A stretch of DNA of 64,000 nucleotides from positions 992,001 through 1,056,000 of the forward strand of contig CALNXQ010000002.1 of NCBI GenBank assembly GCA_942490535.1, given 5' to 3'. Under the pieces are notes generated by a model. It searched no databases. It was not told the origin of the DNA and worked only from the letters and a program-made list of their open reading frames with translations. The position numbers were made by a program, and so were the translations under genes. This stretch comes from JAEINY01 sp942490535 (GTDB lineage: Bacteria; Bacteroidota; Bacteroidia; Bacteroidales; Marinilabiliaceae). Positions 52,675 through 62,003 of this stretch are shown piece by piece (the stretch's first letter is position 1; the number at the start of each line of letters is the position of its first letter).

Positions 52675-53793
52675 TTATTCAGATGGATGCCATTCGACAT
52701 CTGAAAAAGACCAATTCAGCACGGTAGCCAGGGTGGGGATGATGTGCGCGGCCATTTTTAGCTGACCGGCATAAGAGGGATGCCAATCAGATCCCAAATC
52801 ACTGGTGTCATTCAACAAGGCAGTTGGTATCCCAATAAAATATAGATTTCGATCCTGATAAATCAACCGGGACGTCTCCACGACTTCCTTAATGTTTGAA
52901 TAGGCAGGTTCATCACGCATGGGTCCACAGATACAAAATATAGGAACCGGTCCATATACAGCTCTAATCTCACGTATAAATTCTTCATACCGCCGTTGAA
53001 AAATAGCCTTGTCGGGCTGAGGGCCGACTGAATAATCGTTGGTGCCCAAATTAATAACCACAGCATTGGGTTGCCAGGCGTTAAAATCCCATTTCAGAAG
53101 GGAATCTTCATCCATCACCTGATGATACCGATCCGGCATGGCAGGCAAATTGGTGGAAACTTTATTCTTATCTCCATAATTGCGCACTACACCCAGTCCG
53201 GAATGGGCTATCACCGTGCATTCGGCACCAAAGGAACGGGCCGTAATAAAGGCATAGGATTTATTCACATTCTCTGTAGCAGGCGAAAAACGCTCCTCCC
53301 GTGATGCACCTTCCGTTCCATATCCACACGTAATGGAATTGCCAATGAATTCAATTTTACGCGATATACCAGCCGGAGCAGGTGTTACCTTTCCCTTCAC
53401 AGAAATATTGAATCCTTTGAATACAGTACACCCCATTTCGCCTTCCGTACGTTTTTGCAAGCGCAATAAATGGGGTCCCTTTCCTTTGATACCCGTAACT
53501 ATATAGAGTGAATCCGACGGCACATGAATCACTTCCTTCAATTCATCATTCACAAACAGGTTAAAATAATTACGCTCCCCTCCTTCCAGAAACAATTGTA
53601 ACTGATTACCGGTAAACTGGAACAAGATGGTTGATCCCGGCCAATCGTAACGCACAGCAGCAGGATTGCTAAAATCAAATCGCCCCATGTAATGAATCGC
53701 CGGATGATCAGCAGGCACATATTGCCAATTACCCTGCCCTTTTATCAACGCAGACAACATGAGTATAAGTGTTAAAAAGAGAATCTGTTTCAT
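52675..53793 (-). CDS. SGNH esterase, CE2-like
   Basis: A 372-aa exported protein (signal MKQILFLTLILMLSALIKGQ). An N-terminal jelly-roll-like domain (about 25-130) precedes an SGNH hydrolase domain with block I IEFIGNSITCGYG (Ser), NLGTNDYS and the C-terminal DWHPSYAGQ (Asp, His). This two-domain build matches carbohydrate esterase family 2, which removes acetyl groups from sugars. The start lies 11 bp from the FAD oxidase stop, so it belongs to the salvage operon; deacetylation of O-acetylated cell-wall sugars is one possible role (inference). Confidence 0.88.
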   Translation of the reverse strand: MKQILFLTLILMLSALIKGQGNWQYVPADHPAIHYMGRFDFSNPAAVRYDWPGSTILFQFTGNQLQLFLEGGERNYFNLFVNDELKEVIHVPSDSLYIVTGIKGKGPHLLRLQKRTEGEMGCTVFKGFNISVKGKVTPAPAGISRKIEFIGNSITCGYGTEGASREERFSPATENVNKSYAFITARSFGAECTVIAHSGLGVVRNYGDKNKVSTNLPAMPDRYHQVMDEDSLLKWDFNAWQPNAVVINLGTNDYSVGPQPDKAIFQRRYEEFIREIRAVYGPVPIFCICGPMRDEPAYSNIKEVVETSRLIYQDRNLYFIGIPTALLNDTSDLGSDWHPSYAGQLKMAAHIIPTLATVLNWSFSDVEWHPSE

Positions 53794-53804
53794 CGCTTCT
53801 AATA

Positions 53805-56651
53805 TTATAAGTATTTATCTGAATTGGAAGTTTTCTCAGCAAGGGCGACAGTTGACCTATCCACTAAAAACAAAATCGATTGATAAGTCAATCCACTGTG
53901 ATGGGATAGCCCAATCTCACAGGTGCGGCTCGTGCTATAGCCGCCAGTGGCCTGCACCGGAATTTCATCCTTGAGATAACGGAGTGCACTCTTATTCAAA
54001 TCCGGCAAATTAAACCCTTTATCACCAGCCCAGCCACAACACCCTGTTTTCTCAGGCCTAATCACTTCCCTGGCACAAAGACCGGCGAGCTCCACCAGTT
54101 GATCGTCCAATCCCATCTTTGTGCTGCTACAGGTGGAATGCACCATAACAGTCTCCGGCTGTTGCCAGAAATGCAATTTATCTTTTAAAAAAGTAAGTGT
54201 AAATCCGATGGGCTCATACAATTTCAGGCGCTTATCCATCCACTCTTTCATGCGCAACAGACAAGGACTCATATCACACAGTACCTGGTATTCGCCATTA
54301 TTGGAAGCCTCCAGCAAGGCTTTCTCCAGTGCTTTCAGCTTCTGCATCCCCTGCTCCTTAAACCCCTTACTGTCGAAAGCCATTCCACAACAAAGGTTTT
54401 CCAAATCAGCAGGATAAATCAATTCATATCCGGCCTTTTGAAGTAAATTAGAAGTCACTTGCGTCAATGCTTCTTTTTCCTTGTATTCAGGTCCATTACC
54501 AAACATGCGATTGATACACGCCGGGAAATAAACCACTTTATATTTCCCTGCATGTTTTGTATCGACATCTATTGCCGGAGCCGCCTGAGGGAGATATTTA
54601 TTCCACAAAGGGATGGTGCGCCCGGATAAGCGGTGCAGGGCATATCCACCTTTTTTCAAAACAACCTGAGGTAACACCCGCTGTGCCCAGTATGCGCCCT
54701 TTAATGCATAACGTGCTGCGGCAGCAAAGGCCCCAAAATGATTGGACACATAAGTAGCTATAGATTTACTGACCGTCCCTTTGCCGTCAAATCGCAAGGC
54801 TTTAATCAGCAGGCCAGTATTAATTCCAACGGGACAGTTAAGTGCGCACAGTCCATCCGTCGCACAACTCTCTTCACCTTTGTATCGATAGGCTTTGGCT
54901 ATTCCCTTATGCACTGCTGACTGGGGCTCTCCCTGCACCCTGCTTAATTCGCGAAATACAGTGATGCGCTGCCGGGGTGATAAGGTTAAATCGCGCGAGG
55001 GACAACTACTTTCACAGAAACCGCACTCAATACAGGCGTCAACAATGGGATGTGCCTGAGGCAAGGGTTTAATATTTTTCACATATACTTCCGGATCCTC
55101 ATTGATCAGGACACCGGGATTCAAGATGCTTTTTGGATCAAAGGCTGCTTTTACAGATTTCATCAGCTGATAAATCTCTTGTCCCCATTCGTAGGCTACA
55201 AAAGGCGCCATATTCCGACCTGTACCATGTTCCGCCTTTAAGCTACCGTTGTATTTATTAACGACCAGATCGGCCAGCTCATGCATAAAGGATTTGTAGT
55301 TTTCCATTTCCTGAGGCCGGCTAAAATCGGGCATAATCAGAAAATGAATGTTTCCATCCAGCAAATGGCCCCACATAACTGATCCGTGGTAATGATGCTG
55401 ATCCAACAGCCTTTGCAAATCAGGTAGCGATGCATCCAACCGTTCACCCGGAAACGCCACATCTTCAATGATACAGGTTGTACCCGCAGGCCGAGTGGCT
55501 GCAGCAGAGGTAAAGAGCCCTTTCCGTACTTTCCAATAGGTGTTATAATCCTTTGTATTATCAGTAAACTGAATGGGATAAAGCGTTTGGATGGCACTCA
55601 AACGGACTTCAATTTCATTTTTCTGCTGTATTAATTCAGCTTCCGTATTCGCCGACGTTTCAATGAGTAGGGCGGCAGCCTCATCGGGTAGACTCTTCAA
55701 CAATGAAGGGAGCCCTTCAACATCCTCAACGGCTCTCAAGGCATTACGATCCATCAATTCAGCAGCACTGACCTGACATTGACGAAGCGGCAAAATAGCC
55801 CTGGCCGCCTCCGTGATGTTTGGCATAAACAGTAACGAACAGGTTTTTCTGGCCTGATCTGCAATGGTATTTAAAGTAACCTCAGAAATAAACCCCAATG
55901 TACCTTCCGATCCCACCATTAAGTGAGCTATAATATCGATGGGGTGGTTGAAATCCACAAAAGCATTCATGCCATATCCAGTGGTATTCTTCAAGTGATA
56001 CTTCTGTTTTATTTTATCCGCCAAAGCCGGATCATTCTTGATTTGATCCCGGATAACCCCAATTTCATGTAAAAGTGCCGCATGGGAACTTTCAAAAGCA
56101 ACCCGGCTTGCGGCATCGGCCGTGTCCAGCAAAGTCCCATCAGCCATGACTAAACGTAATGACTTCAGCGTATTATAGCTGTTGGTGACAATTCCATAAC
56201 TGGCCCCACTGGCATTATTTGCTACAATACCTCCTATTTTGGCCGCATTAACAGAAGCCGGACTGGGTCCTATTTTTCGCCCGTACTTCGCCAGTTGCTG
56301 ATTGGCAAAACCACCTCTCACACCTGGTTGAAAAGAAGCAACCAGACCTTCATCGGAAATGGTAATGGCATTGAAATCAGGCCCTATCTCAATTAAAACA
56401 GAGTCGCTTATGGTTTGTCCACTCAGGCTGGTGCCACCTGCTTTGAAGGTAACCGGAGTTGTCAGCTCGTTACACAATCGCAACACCTCCCTGATTTCAG
56501 CTTCGTTATTCACCTGCACCACCAACTGTGGCATGAGCCGATAAAATCCCGCATCCGTTCCTTTTGCCAGGCAATCAATGGGGGCATTATACAATTGTTG
56601 CCCGGGAATAACCTGCCTCAACTTTTTCTGTAAGCTATTTATCTTGCTCAT
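53805..56651 (-). CDS. FAD-linked D-2-hydroxyacid oxidase with Fe-S and CCG domains (D-lactate dehydrogenase-like)
   Basis: A 948-aa fused flavo-iron-sulfur protein. Order: FAD-binding type 4 domain (about 40-200: FKAGGTSLSGQ, NNASGASYGIV), FAD-oxidase C domain (to about 470: SLKAEHGTGRNMAPFV), 4Fe-4S motifs (CIECGFCESSCP and CATDGLCALNCPVG), then CCG repeats (ENLCCGMAF, KTGCCGWAG). Relatives oxidise D-lactate, D-2-hydroxyglutarate or glycolate and feed electrons to quinone. Since MurQ in this window produces D-lactate, and the gene follows the muropeptide enzymes on one strand, D-lactate is the favoured substrate (inference). Confidence 0.9.
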   Translation of the reverse strand: MSKINSLQKKLRQVIPGQQLYNAPIDCLAKGTDAGFYRLMPQLVVQVNNEAEIREVLRLCNELTTPVTFKAGGTSLSGQTISDSVLIEIGPDFNAITISDEGLVASFQPGVRGGFANQQLAKYGRKIGPSPASVNAAKIGGIVANNASGASYGIVTNSYNTLKSLRLVMADGTLLDTADAASRVAFESSHAALLHEIGVIRDQIKNDPALADKIKQKYHLKNTTGYGMNAFVDFNHPIDIIAHLMVGSEGTLGFISEVTLNTIADQARKTCSLLFMPNITEAARAILPLRQCQVSAAELMDRNALRAVEDVEGLPSLLKSLPDEAAALLIETSANTEAELIQQKNEIEVRLSAIQTLYPIQFTDNTKDYNTYWKVRKGLFTSAAATRPAGTTCIIEDVAFPGERLDASLPDLQRLLDQHHYHGSVMWGHLLDGNIHFLIMPDFSRPQEMENYKSFMHELADLVVNKYNGSLKAEHGTGRNMAPFVAYEWGQEIYQLMKSVKAAFDPKSILNPGVLINEDPEVYVKNIKPLPQAHPIVDACIECGFCESSCPSRDLTLSPRQRITVFRELSRVQGEPQSAVHKGIAKAYRYKGEESCATDGLCALNCPVGINTGLLIKALRFDGKGTVSKSIATYVSNHFGAFAAAARYALKGAYWAQRVLPQVVLKKGGYALHRLSGRTIPLWNKYLPQAAPAIDVDTKHAGKYKVVYFPACINRMFGNGPEYKEKEALTQVTSNLLQKAGYELIYPADLENLCCGMAFDSKGFKEQGMQKLKALEKALLEASNNGEYQVLCDMSPCLLRMKEWMDKRLKLYEPIGFTLTFLKDKLHFWQQPETVMVHSTCSSTKMGLDDQLVELAGLCAREVIRPEKTGCCGWAGDKGFNLPDLNKSALRYLKDEIPVQATGGYSTSRTCEIGLSHHSGLTYQSILFLVDRSTVALAEKTSNSDKYL

Positions 56652-56768
56652 ACGTTTTTAATTGATAACCTGACGAATGCGAACAAGGGCTGCATCATTT
56701 GGTGATACAACCCCTGAAGTTTCAAACACTATTCACCTATTTGTACACCATTAATATACCTACCTCAT

Positions 56769-57911
56769 TTATATCTTGCTGATGCCAATGCCTGGCTGAT
56801 CATTCAACGTCACCTTCCCGTTTACAATCTTTACCCCTTCATAGCAGTCATTTGAAATGAGCAGGTTGCCGTCTAAATCAGCCCAGTCCACCAACGGCGA
56901 TAATTGAGAGGCCGCTGAAATGGCACATGATGTGGCGGTCATACAGCCAATCATCACTTTCATATTCATCGATCGGGCCAAGGTGATCATTTTATGGGCC
57001 GCCCGCATGCCCCCACATTTCATTAACTTGATATTGATGCCGGAATACACTCCATTCAGGGGCAGCACGTCTTTTACCGTTTGAATGGCTTCATCTGCTA
57101 TGATGGGCAGCGGGCTGTGTTCGGTCAGCCAGGCCATCTCATCCAATCCCTTCTTAGACATGGGTTGCTCCACAAACACAATCCCTTTTTCCTTCAACCA
57201 ATGGATTGTATCCAAAGCCTCCTGCTTATCTTTCCATCCCTGGTTGACATCCACACACAAAGGCTTGTCGGTCACCGATCGGATGGCTTCAATCATCTCC
57301 TTATCTGTTCCTCCCCCTAATTTTACTTTCAGGATGTGATAGGGATCCGCTTCCAACACTTTTTCACGCACAACTTCAGGTGTATCTATCCCAATTGTAA
57401 AACTGGTGTCGGGTGTTTTATCCGCATTCAATCCCCATAACTTATACCAGGGTTGACCGGCTATTTTTCCTACCAGATCATGCAATGCAATATCCACTGC
57501 AGCTTTAGCCGCATAGTTTCCCGGTGCAATTCCATCCACATAGTCAAGGATATCCTCCAATAAAAAAGGGTTAGCAAATTGTTCCAGATTCACACGGGTT
57601 AAAAACGCAGCCGCCGTTTGCTGCGATTCACCCAGATAAGGCGGCATGGCAGCTTCTCCATACCCTGTCACACCCTCATATTCGATCTGTGTCAGCATCA
57701 CGGGTGTTGTTGTGCGGGAATTGGAAGCAATGGTAAACACATGCCTTAGTTGCAAATCATAAGGCTCAAATCGTAATTTCATTTTACCGCCAGCAGATGG
57801 TCTGGATGTTTTCCTGGTCTGTTGCGAGCCACAAGCTGATAAAGCAGACCCGGTTAAAAACGCACCGGCTGCTATACCCGTGTATTTTAAGAAGTTTCGT
57901 CGATTGCTCAT
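56769..57911 (-). CDS. Exported dipeptide epimerase (L-Ala-D/L-Glu epimerase family)
   Basis: The frame opens at 57995; ATG 57911 (MSNRRNFLKYTGIAAGAFLTGSALSAC) starts a twin-arginine signal with a lipobox-like end, and is 13 bp past the NlpC/P60 stop; 380 aa. Enolase-superfamily features are present: catalytic Lys in ILKVKLGGG, metal ligands in LCVDVNQG, FVEQP and IIADEA, and the second Lys in INIKLMKCGG. The family interconverts L-Ala-D-Glu and L-Ala-L-Glu from the peptidoglycan stem. Export is noteworthy: in E. coli the enzyme is cytosolic. Confidence 0.9.
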   Translation of the reverse strand: MSNRRNFLKYTGIAAGAFLTGSALSACGSQQTRKTSRPSAGGKMKLRFEPYDLQLRHVFTIASNSRTTTPVMLTQIEYEGVTGYGEAAMPPYLGESQQTAAAFLTRVNLEQFANPFLLEDILDYVDGIAPGNYAAKAAVDIALHDLVGKIAGQPWYKLWGLNADKTPDTSFTIGIDTPEVVREKVLEADPYHILKVKLGGGTDKEMIEAIRSVTDKPLCVDVNQGWKDKQEALDTIHWLKEKGIVFVEQPMSKKGLDEMAWLTEHSPLPIIADEAIQTVKDVLPLNGVYSGINIKLMKCGGMRAAHKMITLARSMNMKVMIGCMTATSCAISAASQLSPLVDWADLDGNLLISNDCYEGVKIVNGKVTLNDQPGIGISKI

Positions 57912-57924
57912 GTTGATGTTGTTT

Positions 57925-59088
57925 TTAATACCAGGGATGCTCATGAATGGCACAAATACCTCGCTGAGAAGGCTCACCAATGTAGCGTCGCGCACCCAGC
58001 AGTGTGGCTTTCCGGTATTGATTATAATTGGTTCGGGTCGAGTCCAGACTGTTTATTTTCACACGCCCTGCTTCATGGATGTATTCCGAATCCCCCTTAT
58101 ACATGCCGACATGCGTTACCCGATGGGGTTCCAAGGTGCCGAAAAACAACAAATCGCCAGGCCTCAGCGACTCATATCCCTTCTCTATATTTACTTCCTG
58201 GCCATATCTCATCTGCAGCGAAGCATCGCGGGCCAAAATCACCCCATTCTGAAAATAAATGGTTTTCACAAAGCCGCTGCAATCCAACCCCTTTACCGAT
58301 GTACCCCCCCATAAATAAGGAATACTCATTAAGCTTTTACCATCTTCAATGAGGTCCTTTGCAGATGGCGTGACCTGTTGCTTCCATTCCCGGAAATCAG
58401 CTACATCTGACTTATCCACATAGCCCATCTCACCACGTGGCAACCTGACCTTAACGAAGCCAGGAGCTCCTCCTTCACGTTGCAGAATGCTGCCGGTAAT
58501 AATATCGGCCACCACCGCACCGGAATCATCCCTTATCACATCTGTATAACCCAGGTAGACAATGCGGCTGGATTGGCGCCACTCCATTATTTCATCCTCA
58601 TTATAAAAGGATAGCGAAGAAGAATTTGTCCAGGCTATGTAATGATCAGGCGTTTGAATCAATGCCCAATCGTCATCGCGCTTTAAGACTTTAACCGGCG
58701 TACCTAAGATCGCTTGCGAAACCATTTCTGCTGCATGTGACGGACGACTTCTCATATTGGCCACACTTAAATTCACCAAGGCCCAGGTTTTGGTGCCGAC
58801 GCTTGAATCAGGCAACATTACAATCTGGTCAATGGGAATAAAACCCTTTGAAATAATGGTTTCCATAATATCCTGTCGGGCCTCCTGAAGATTTGTTTCC
58901 CCCTTCACAATGACTTTTGTTTTTGACACAAATTCGATGCGTACCTCGCAGATGCCTTCCCTTTTATCGGGCACCCACTTATTTGAAAGGCAGTTCACTT
59001 CATTTTCCAGGCTGGCATCAACTTGACGACAGCCCTCTGAAGACAACATAAGCACGACTAATAGTACGGACAATAAGAAATTCTTCAT
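57925..59088 (-). CDS. NlpC/P60 gamma-D-glutamyl-L-diamino acid endopeptidase, lipoprotein
   Basis: A 387-aa lipoprotein (MKNFLLSVLLVVLMLSSEGC, lipobox SEGC, Cys20). Two SH3b-like domains (about 110-240: VANMRSRPSHAAEMVSQ and SILQREGGAPGFVKVRLPRGEMGYV) precede the NlpC/P60 domain with catalytic Cys in GLDCSGF, His in RVTHVGMY and the third polar residue near YIHEAGRV. This is the YkfC / BT_1314-like build that frees L-Ala-D-Glu from stem peptides. It is followed by the epimerase that uses that dipeptide. Its own promoter lies at 59121-59151. Confidence 0.92.
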   Translation of the reverse strand: MKNFLLSVLLVVLMLSSEGCRQVDASLENEVNCLSNKWVPDKREGICEVRIEFVSKTKVIVKGETNLQEARQDIMETIISKGFIPIDQIVMLPDSSVGTKTWALVNLSVANMRSRPSHAAEMVSQAILGTPVKVLKRDDDWALIQTPDHYIAWTNSSSLSFYNEDEIMEWRQSSRIVYLGYTDVIRDDSGAVVADIITGSILQREGGAPGFVKVRLPRGEMGYVDKSDVADFREWKQQVTPSAKDLIEDGKSLMSIPYLWGGTSVKGLDCSGFVKTIYFQNGVILARDASLQMRYGQEVNIEKGYESLRPGDLLFFGTLEPHRVTHVGMYKGDSEYIHEAGRVKINSLDSTRTNYNQYRKATLLGARRYIGEPSQRGICAIHEHPWY

Positions 59089-59099
59089 TTTGGTATGTT

Positions 59100-59121
59100 G
59101 TAATACATGTTACTTATATAC
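59100..59121. promoter_or_regulatory. Candidate operator upstream of the NlpC/P60 gene
   Basis: A near-palindrome around TAATACATGTTAC overlaps the expected transcription start of the NlpC/P60 promoter. It matches the 60711-60732 region at 18 of 22 positions. Confidence 0.5.
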
Positions 59122-59151
59122 AAAAATAGTAATTGCAACCTTAGCACCAAA
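59121..59151 (-). promoter_or_regulatory. Promoter of the NlpC/P60-epimerase genes
   Basis: On the minus strand -33 TTTG (59148-59151) and -7 TATTTTTG (59121-59128) are exactly 19 bp apart, a full Bacteroidota consensus, about 33 bp before the start codon. Confidence 0.65.
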
Positions 59152-59215
59152 TCAAAATCACATAATTTTAAAATCATGCGTTAAAGTTAGACACCTCAAT
59201 GCCGGAAGTCAATTA

Positions 59216-60655
59216 TTACTCGTTCACAATGAGTTCATAGGACCACTGATTAAAATAGAGATTACCCCCATCCCACTCCACTTCACCCCGTTGGAAATCC
59301 CATGGCTCACTGCGCAGGAATTTTTTGGCCGGACAAAAGGATGCACCAATGCCATCATTTATTATCAGTCGATAGGCATCGATCCCAGAGAGATAGAATT
59401 CCTTCAACAACTTGTTTTCTGATTGTTGCAAATTAAAAGTCATGTCCAACGGCACCCAGCCGACACCTTCGTAATACACTTCACACCAATCGTGCAGATT
59501 CACCTCTCCGGGATGCATCATCCAGCCACTTTGCCATTTAACGGGGATTCCTTTATAGCGCGCCATGCTCATAAAAAGCAGCGTTTGCATGCCACAATCA
59601 CCTCTTTTTCTGGAAAGTACATACTCCGGAATACATGGCATAACACTATACTCTAAAGCCCCGGCCCACGGAATATTGGCGTCAATCCAATAATAGATGC
59701 GCCGTACCATTTCAATCGGATGAGTAGCCTCACCCACCACACTATCGGCCAGGTGCTTTATCCGATCCGAAAAAACAAGATGTGGCTTTTGCTGACAAGT
59801 ATATTGTTTATACAGAGCAGACGCCTTCTGATAGGGTTCTACTTCCATCTTATTCAGATCAAAATACTGTGCATGAGAAACAAACGAAAACCGTGTTTCA
59901 AAGGTAGTTTCGTCTCCGGCACTCGCTACTTTCTCCATATAAATGGATCGATGAAGACACGAATCCGGTGCTATGGTATAATCCGTTTCGGATGCTCCTT
60001 TGAAAATAACATCGGTTTGTCGTTGATGCAGTTCCTTTGGCCAGGGCATCCAGCAGCGGATGGTTTTTCCAGGAGGCACCACATCAGCCTTCACGTTAAT
60101 CCGATACGTGACATCAAATAACTGCGGAGCCACTACTTGCCCATCCACACGAGTACTATCAACGACTTGCCGGGTATGCACAAGACAAAATTCAGCCAAG
60201 GCATCATCAATCAGACAGCCCTCTTCATGGGAAATCAACAAGAGCAGATTGGATACCGCCCGCTTGAAATACCTTTTTTCACCATTGATCCATCTGAATT
60301 CCAGTTTCCCATTTTGTTCCCATTGGCTTTTATCTGAATCAGAATAAAAACCCATCCGTTCATTGAGCTGACCTATCACATCTACTTCAGTATATGGAAA
60401 TTCAAGCTCCAGGCGGTGACTTATTTCCCCAAAGGAATCCGCCTTTGCCCATTGTGATTCCCCACTGACCAACTGATGTTTCAAGGCATCTACCCACGCC
60501 TCCAACTCGATAAAAGACCCCTGAGCTAACAGTGTTTCTCCTTTGCTCCAATCCACTGAATCGTTAACTTGCCGGCAGGAAAGGACAACAAATCCCAAAA
60601 GCACAGCAAAAAACACGACCGTTGTCTTAGCACTTAAAGTATAGTTCTGAATCAT
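59216..60655 (-). CDS. Transglutaminase-like lipoprotein
   Basis: A 479-aa exported lipoprotein (signal ending VVLSC, Cys27). The middle has a beta-rich domain (QLFDVTYRINVKADVVPPGK), and the C-terminal half a transglutaminase-like cysteine-protease fold: RKRGDCGMQTLLFMSM (Cys), NLHDWCEVYYEG (His) and GWVPLDMTF (Asp). Such proteins in Bacteroidota sit beside NlpC/P60 and epimerase genes and are probably peptidases of cell-wall peptides; the exact reaction is unknown. Start ATG 60655 is 69 bp from the minus -7 box in the divergent promoter region. Confidence 0.88.
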   Translation of the reverse strand: MIQNYTLSAKTTVVFFAVLLGFVVLSCRQVNDSVDWSKGETLLAQGSFIELEAWVDALKHQLVSGESQWAKADSFGEISHRLELEFPYTEVDVIGQLNERMGFYSDSDKSQWEQNGKLEFRWINGEKRYFKRAVSNLLLLISHEEGCLIDDALAEFCLVHTRQVVDSTRVDGQVVAPQLFDVTYRINVKADVVPPGKTIRCWMPWPKELHQRQTDVIFKGASETDYTIAPDSCLHRSIYMEKVASAGDETTFETRFSFVSHAQYFDLNKMEVEPYQKASALYKQYTCQQKPHLVFSDRIKHLADSVVGEATHPIEMVRRIYYWIDANIPWAGALEYSVMPCIPEYVLSRKRGDCGMQTLLFMSMARYKGIPVKWQSGWMMHPGEVNLHDWCEVYYEGVGWVPLDMTFNLQQSENKLLKEFYLSGIDAYRLIINDGIGASFCPAKKFLRSEPWDFQRGEVEWDGGNLYFNQWSYELIVNE

Positions 60656-60680
60656 GATAAACCGGTTTAAGGGTGTAGAA

Positions 60681-60711
60681 ATTGAAAATTAAAAGAAGAT
60701 CTTTATATTTG
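60681..60711 (+). promoter_or_regulatory. namZ promoter (rightward half of symmetric pair)
   Basis: -33 ATTG (60681-60684) and -7 TATATTTG (60704-60711) with 19 bp between; ATG 60768 follows at 56 bp. Confidence 0.5.
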
Positions 60712-60731
60712 TATTACATCTTACAAATATA
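60704..60731. promoter_or_regulatory. 28-bp dyad joining two divergent promoters
   Basis: TATATTTGTA (60704-60713) is perfectly inverted at 60722-60731 around 8 bp. Each arm contains a -7 box for one direction, so any protein bound here would control both the transglutaminase and NamZ-type genes. Confidence 0.65.
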
Positions 60732-60754
60732 CAATCCACACGAAAAAATGCAAA
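60724..60754 (-). promoter_or_regulatory. Transglutaminase-gene promoter (leftward half)
   Basis: On the minus strand -33 TTTG (60751-60754) and -7 TATATTTG (60724-60731) with 19 bp between, a full consensus. Confidence 0.65.
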
Positions 60755-60767
60755 TAAATACAGCTCT

Positions 60768-62003
60768 ATGAAGAAAATTTTAGCTTTACTATCAATCCTT
60801 TGTTGCCTGTATCTGATTACAGGAGCGCAAAGTGTTCAGACCGGCCTGGAAGTACTGCAGCAGACTAATTTTGCCGTTTTGAAGGGTAAAAGAGTAGGTT
60901 TAATTACCAATCCTACGGGCGTAAACCATGAATTGAAATCGACTGTTGATATTCTTTTTAATGCGCCTGACGTCCAACTGACAGCCTTGTATAGTCCCGA
61001 GCATGGGGTGCGAGGCGATTATTACGCCGGAGATCATGTGGCCTTTTTCGAGGACCCCAAAACCGGTGTTCCCGTCTATAGCCTCCACGGCAAAACGAAA
61101 AAACCGACCCCGGAGATGCTCAAAGACATCGACATCCTGGTGTACGACATTCAGGATATTGGCTCCCGCTCGTATACCTACATCAGCACACTTGGACTGG
61201 CTATGGAAGCCGCCGCGGAAAATAATGTTAAAATGGTGGTTCTGGACCGTCCAAATCCATTGGGAGGTATCAAAATGGAAGGTGTGGTGACGGAACCAGC
61301 CTTCATCTCTTTTGTCAGCCAATTTCCGATTCCTTATGTGCATGGCTTGACCGTGGGTGAACTGGCCCAATTTCTTAACGGAGAAGGGCTGTTGAAGAAT
61401 GGCGTTCAATGTGATTTGGAAATAATCACCATGAATAACTGGAACCGCTCGATGGATTTTGAAGCGACAAAACTACCCTGGGTGCCATCCTCACCCCATA
61501 TCCCACATGCCCACTCCTCCTATTTCTATCCGGTTTCAGGTATTTTAGGCGAATTATATGTGTACAACATTGGCGTGGGATATACACTCCCCTTTCAGCT
61601 TTTTGCCACCGAATGGATCAATGCCGACAGCTTAGCCACGAATCTCAATGCACTGAATTTACCCGGCCTGATATTCCGTCCGGTCCATTACAAACCTTAT
61701 TACAGCGTCTCTAAAGGCAATCTGGTACATGGGGTTCAGGTGCATTTTACAGATCTGCAAAAAGCGCCCCTGTCACTGGTCCAGTTCTATGTACTGCAGG
61801 AAAGCCACAAATTATGGCCGCAACACCATGTATTTGAACTTTGCGAGTCCTCCCGGTTAAGTATGTTTGATAAAGTGAGTGGCAGTGATAAAGTGAGAAA
61901 GGCCTTTACCCGACGGTGGCTAGTGGAAGATATTGAAGCAATATGGTATCAGGATATTGATGGCTTCCGCAAGAGAGCCCAAGTCTATTTCCTTTATGAA
62001 TAA
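60768..62003 (+). CDS. namZ: DUF1343 exo-beta-N-acetylmuramidase, NamZ-type
   Basis: A 411-aa exported protein (signal MKKILALLSILCCLYLITGAQ). DUF1343 signatures are visible: KGKRVGLITNPTGVNHE, LYSPEHGVRGDYYAGD, VYDIQDIGSRSYTYISTL, VLDRPNPLGG, WVPSSPHIPHA and GELYVYNIGVGYTLPF. Characterised members (GH171) split non-reducing terminal MurNAc from peptidoglycan fragments, supplying the MurNAc that a kinase and MurQ consume. It is transcribed divergently from the stem-peptide genes from a shared control region. Confidence 0.92.
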   Translation: MKKILALLSILCCLYLITGAQSVQTGLEVLQQTNFAVLKGKRVGLITNPTGVNHELKSTVDILFNAPDVQLTALYSPEHGVRGDYYAGDHVAFFEDPKTGVPVYSLHGKTKKPTPEMLKDIDILVYDIQDIGSRSYTYISTLGLAMEAAAENNVKMVVLDRPNPLGGIKMEGVVTEPAFISFVSQFPIPYVHGLTVGELAQFLNGEGLLKNGVQCDLEIITMNNWNRSMDFEATKLPWVPSSPHIPHAHSSYFYPVSGILGELYVYNIGVGYTLPFQLFATEWINADSLATNLNALNLPGLIFRPVHYKPYYSVSKGNLVHGVQVHFTDLQKAPLSLVQFYVLQESHKLWPQHHVFELCESSRLSMFDKVSGSDKVRKAFTRRWLVEDIEAIWYQDIDGFRKRAQVYFLYE

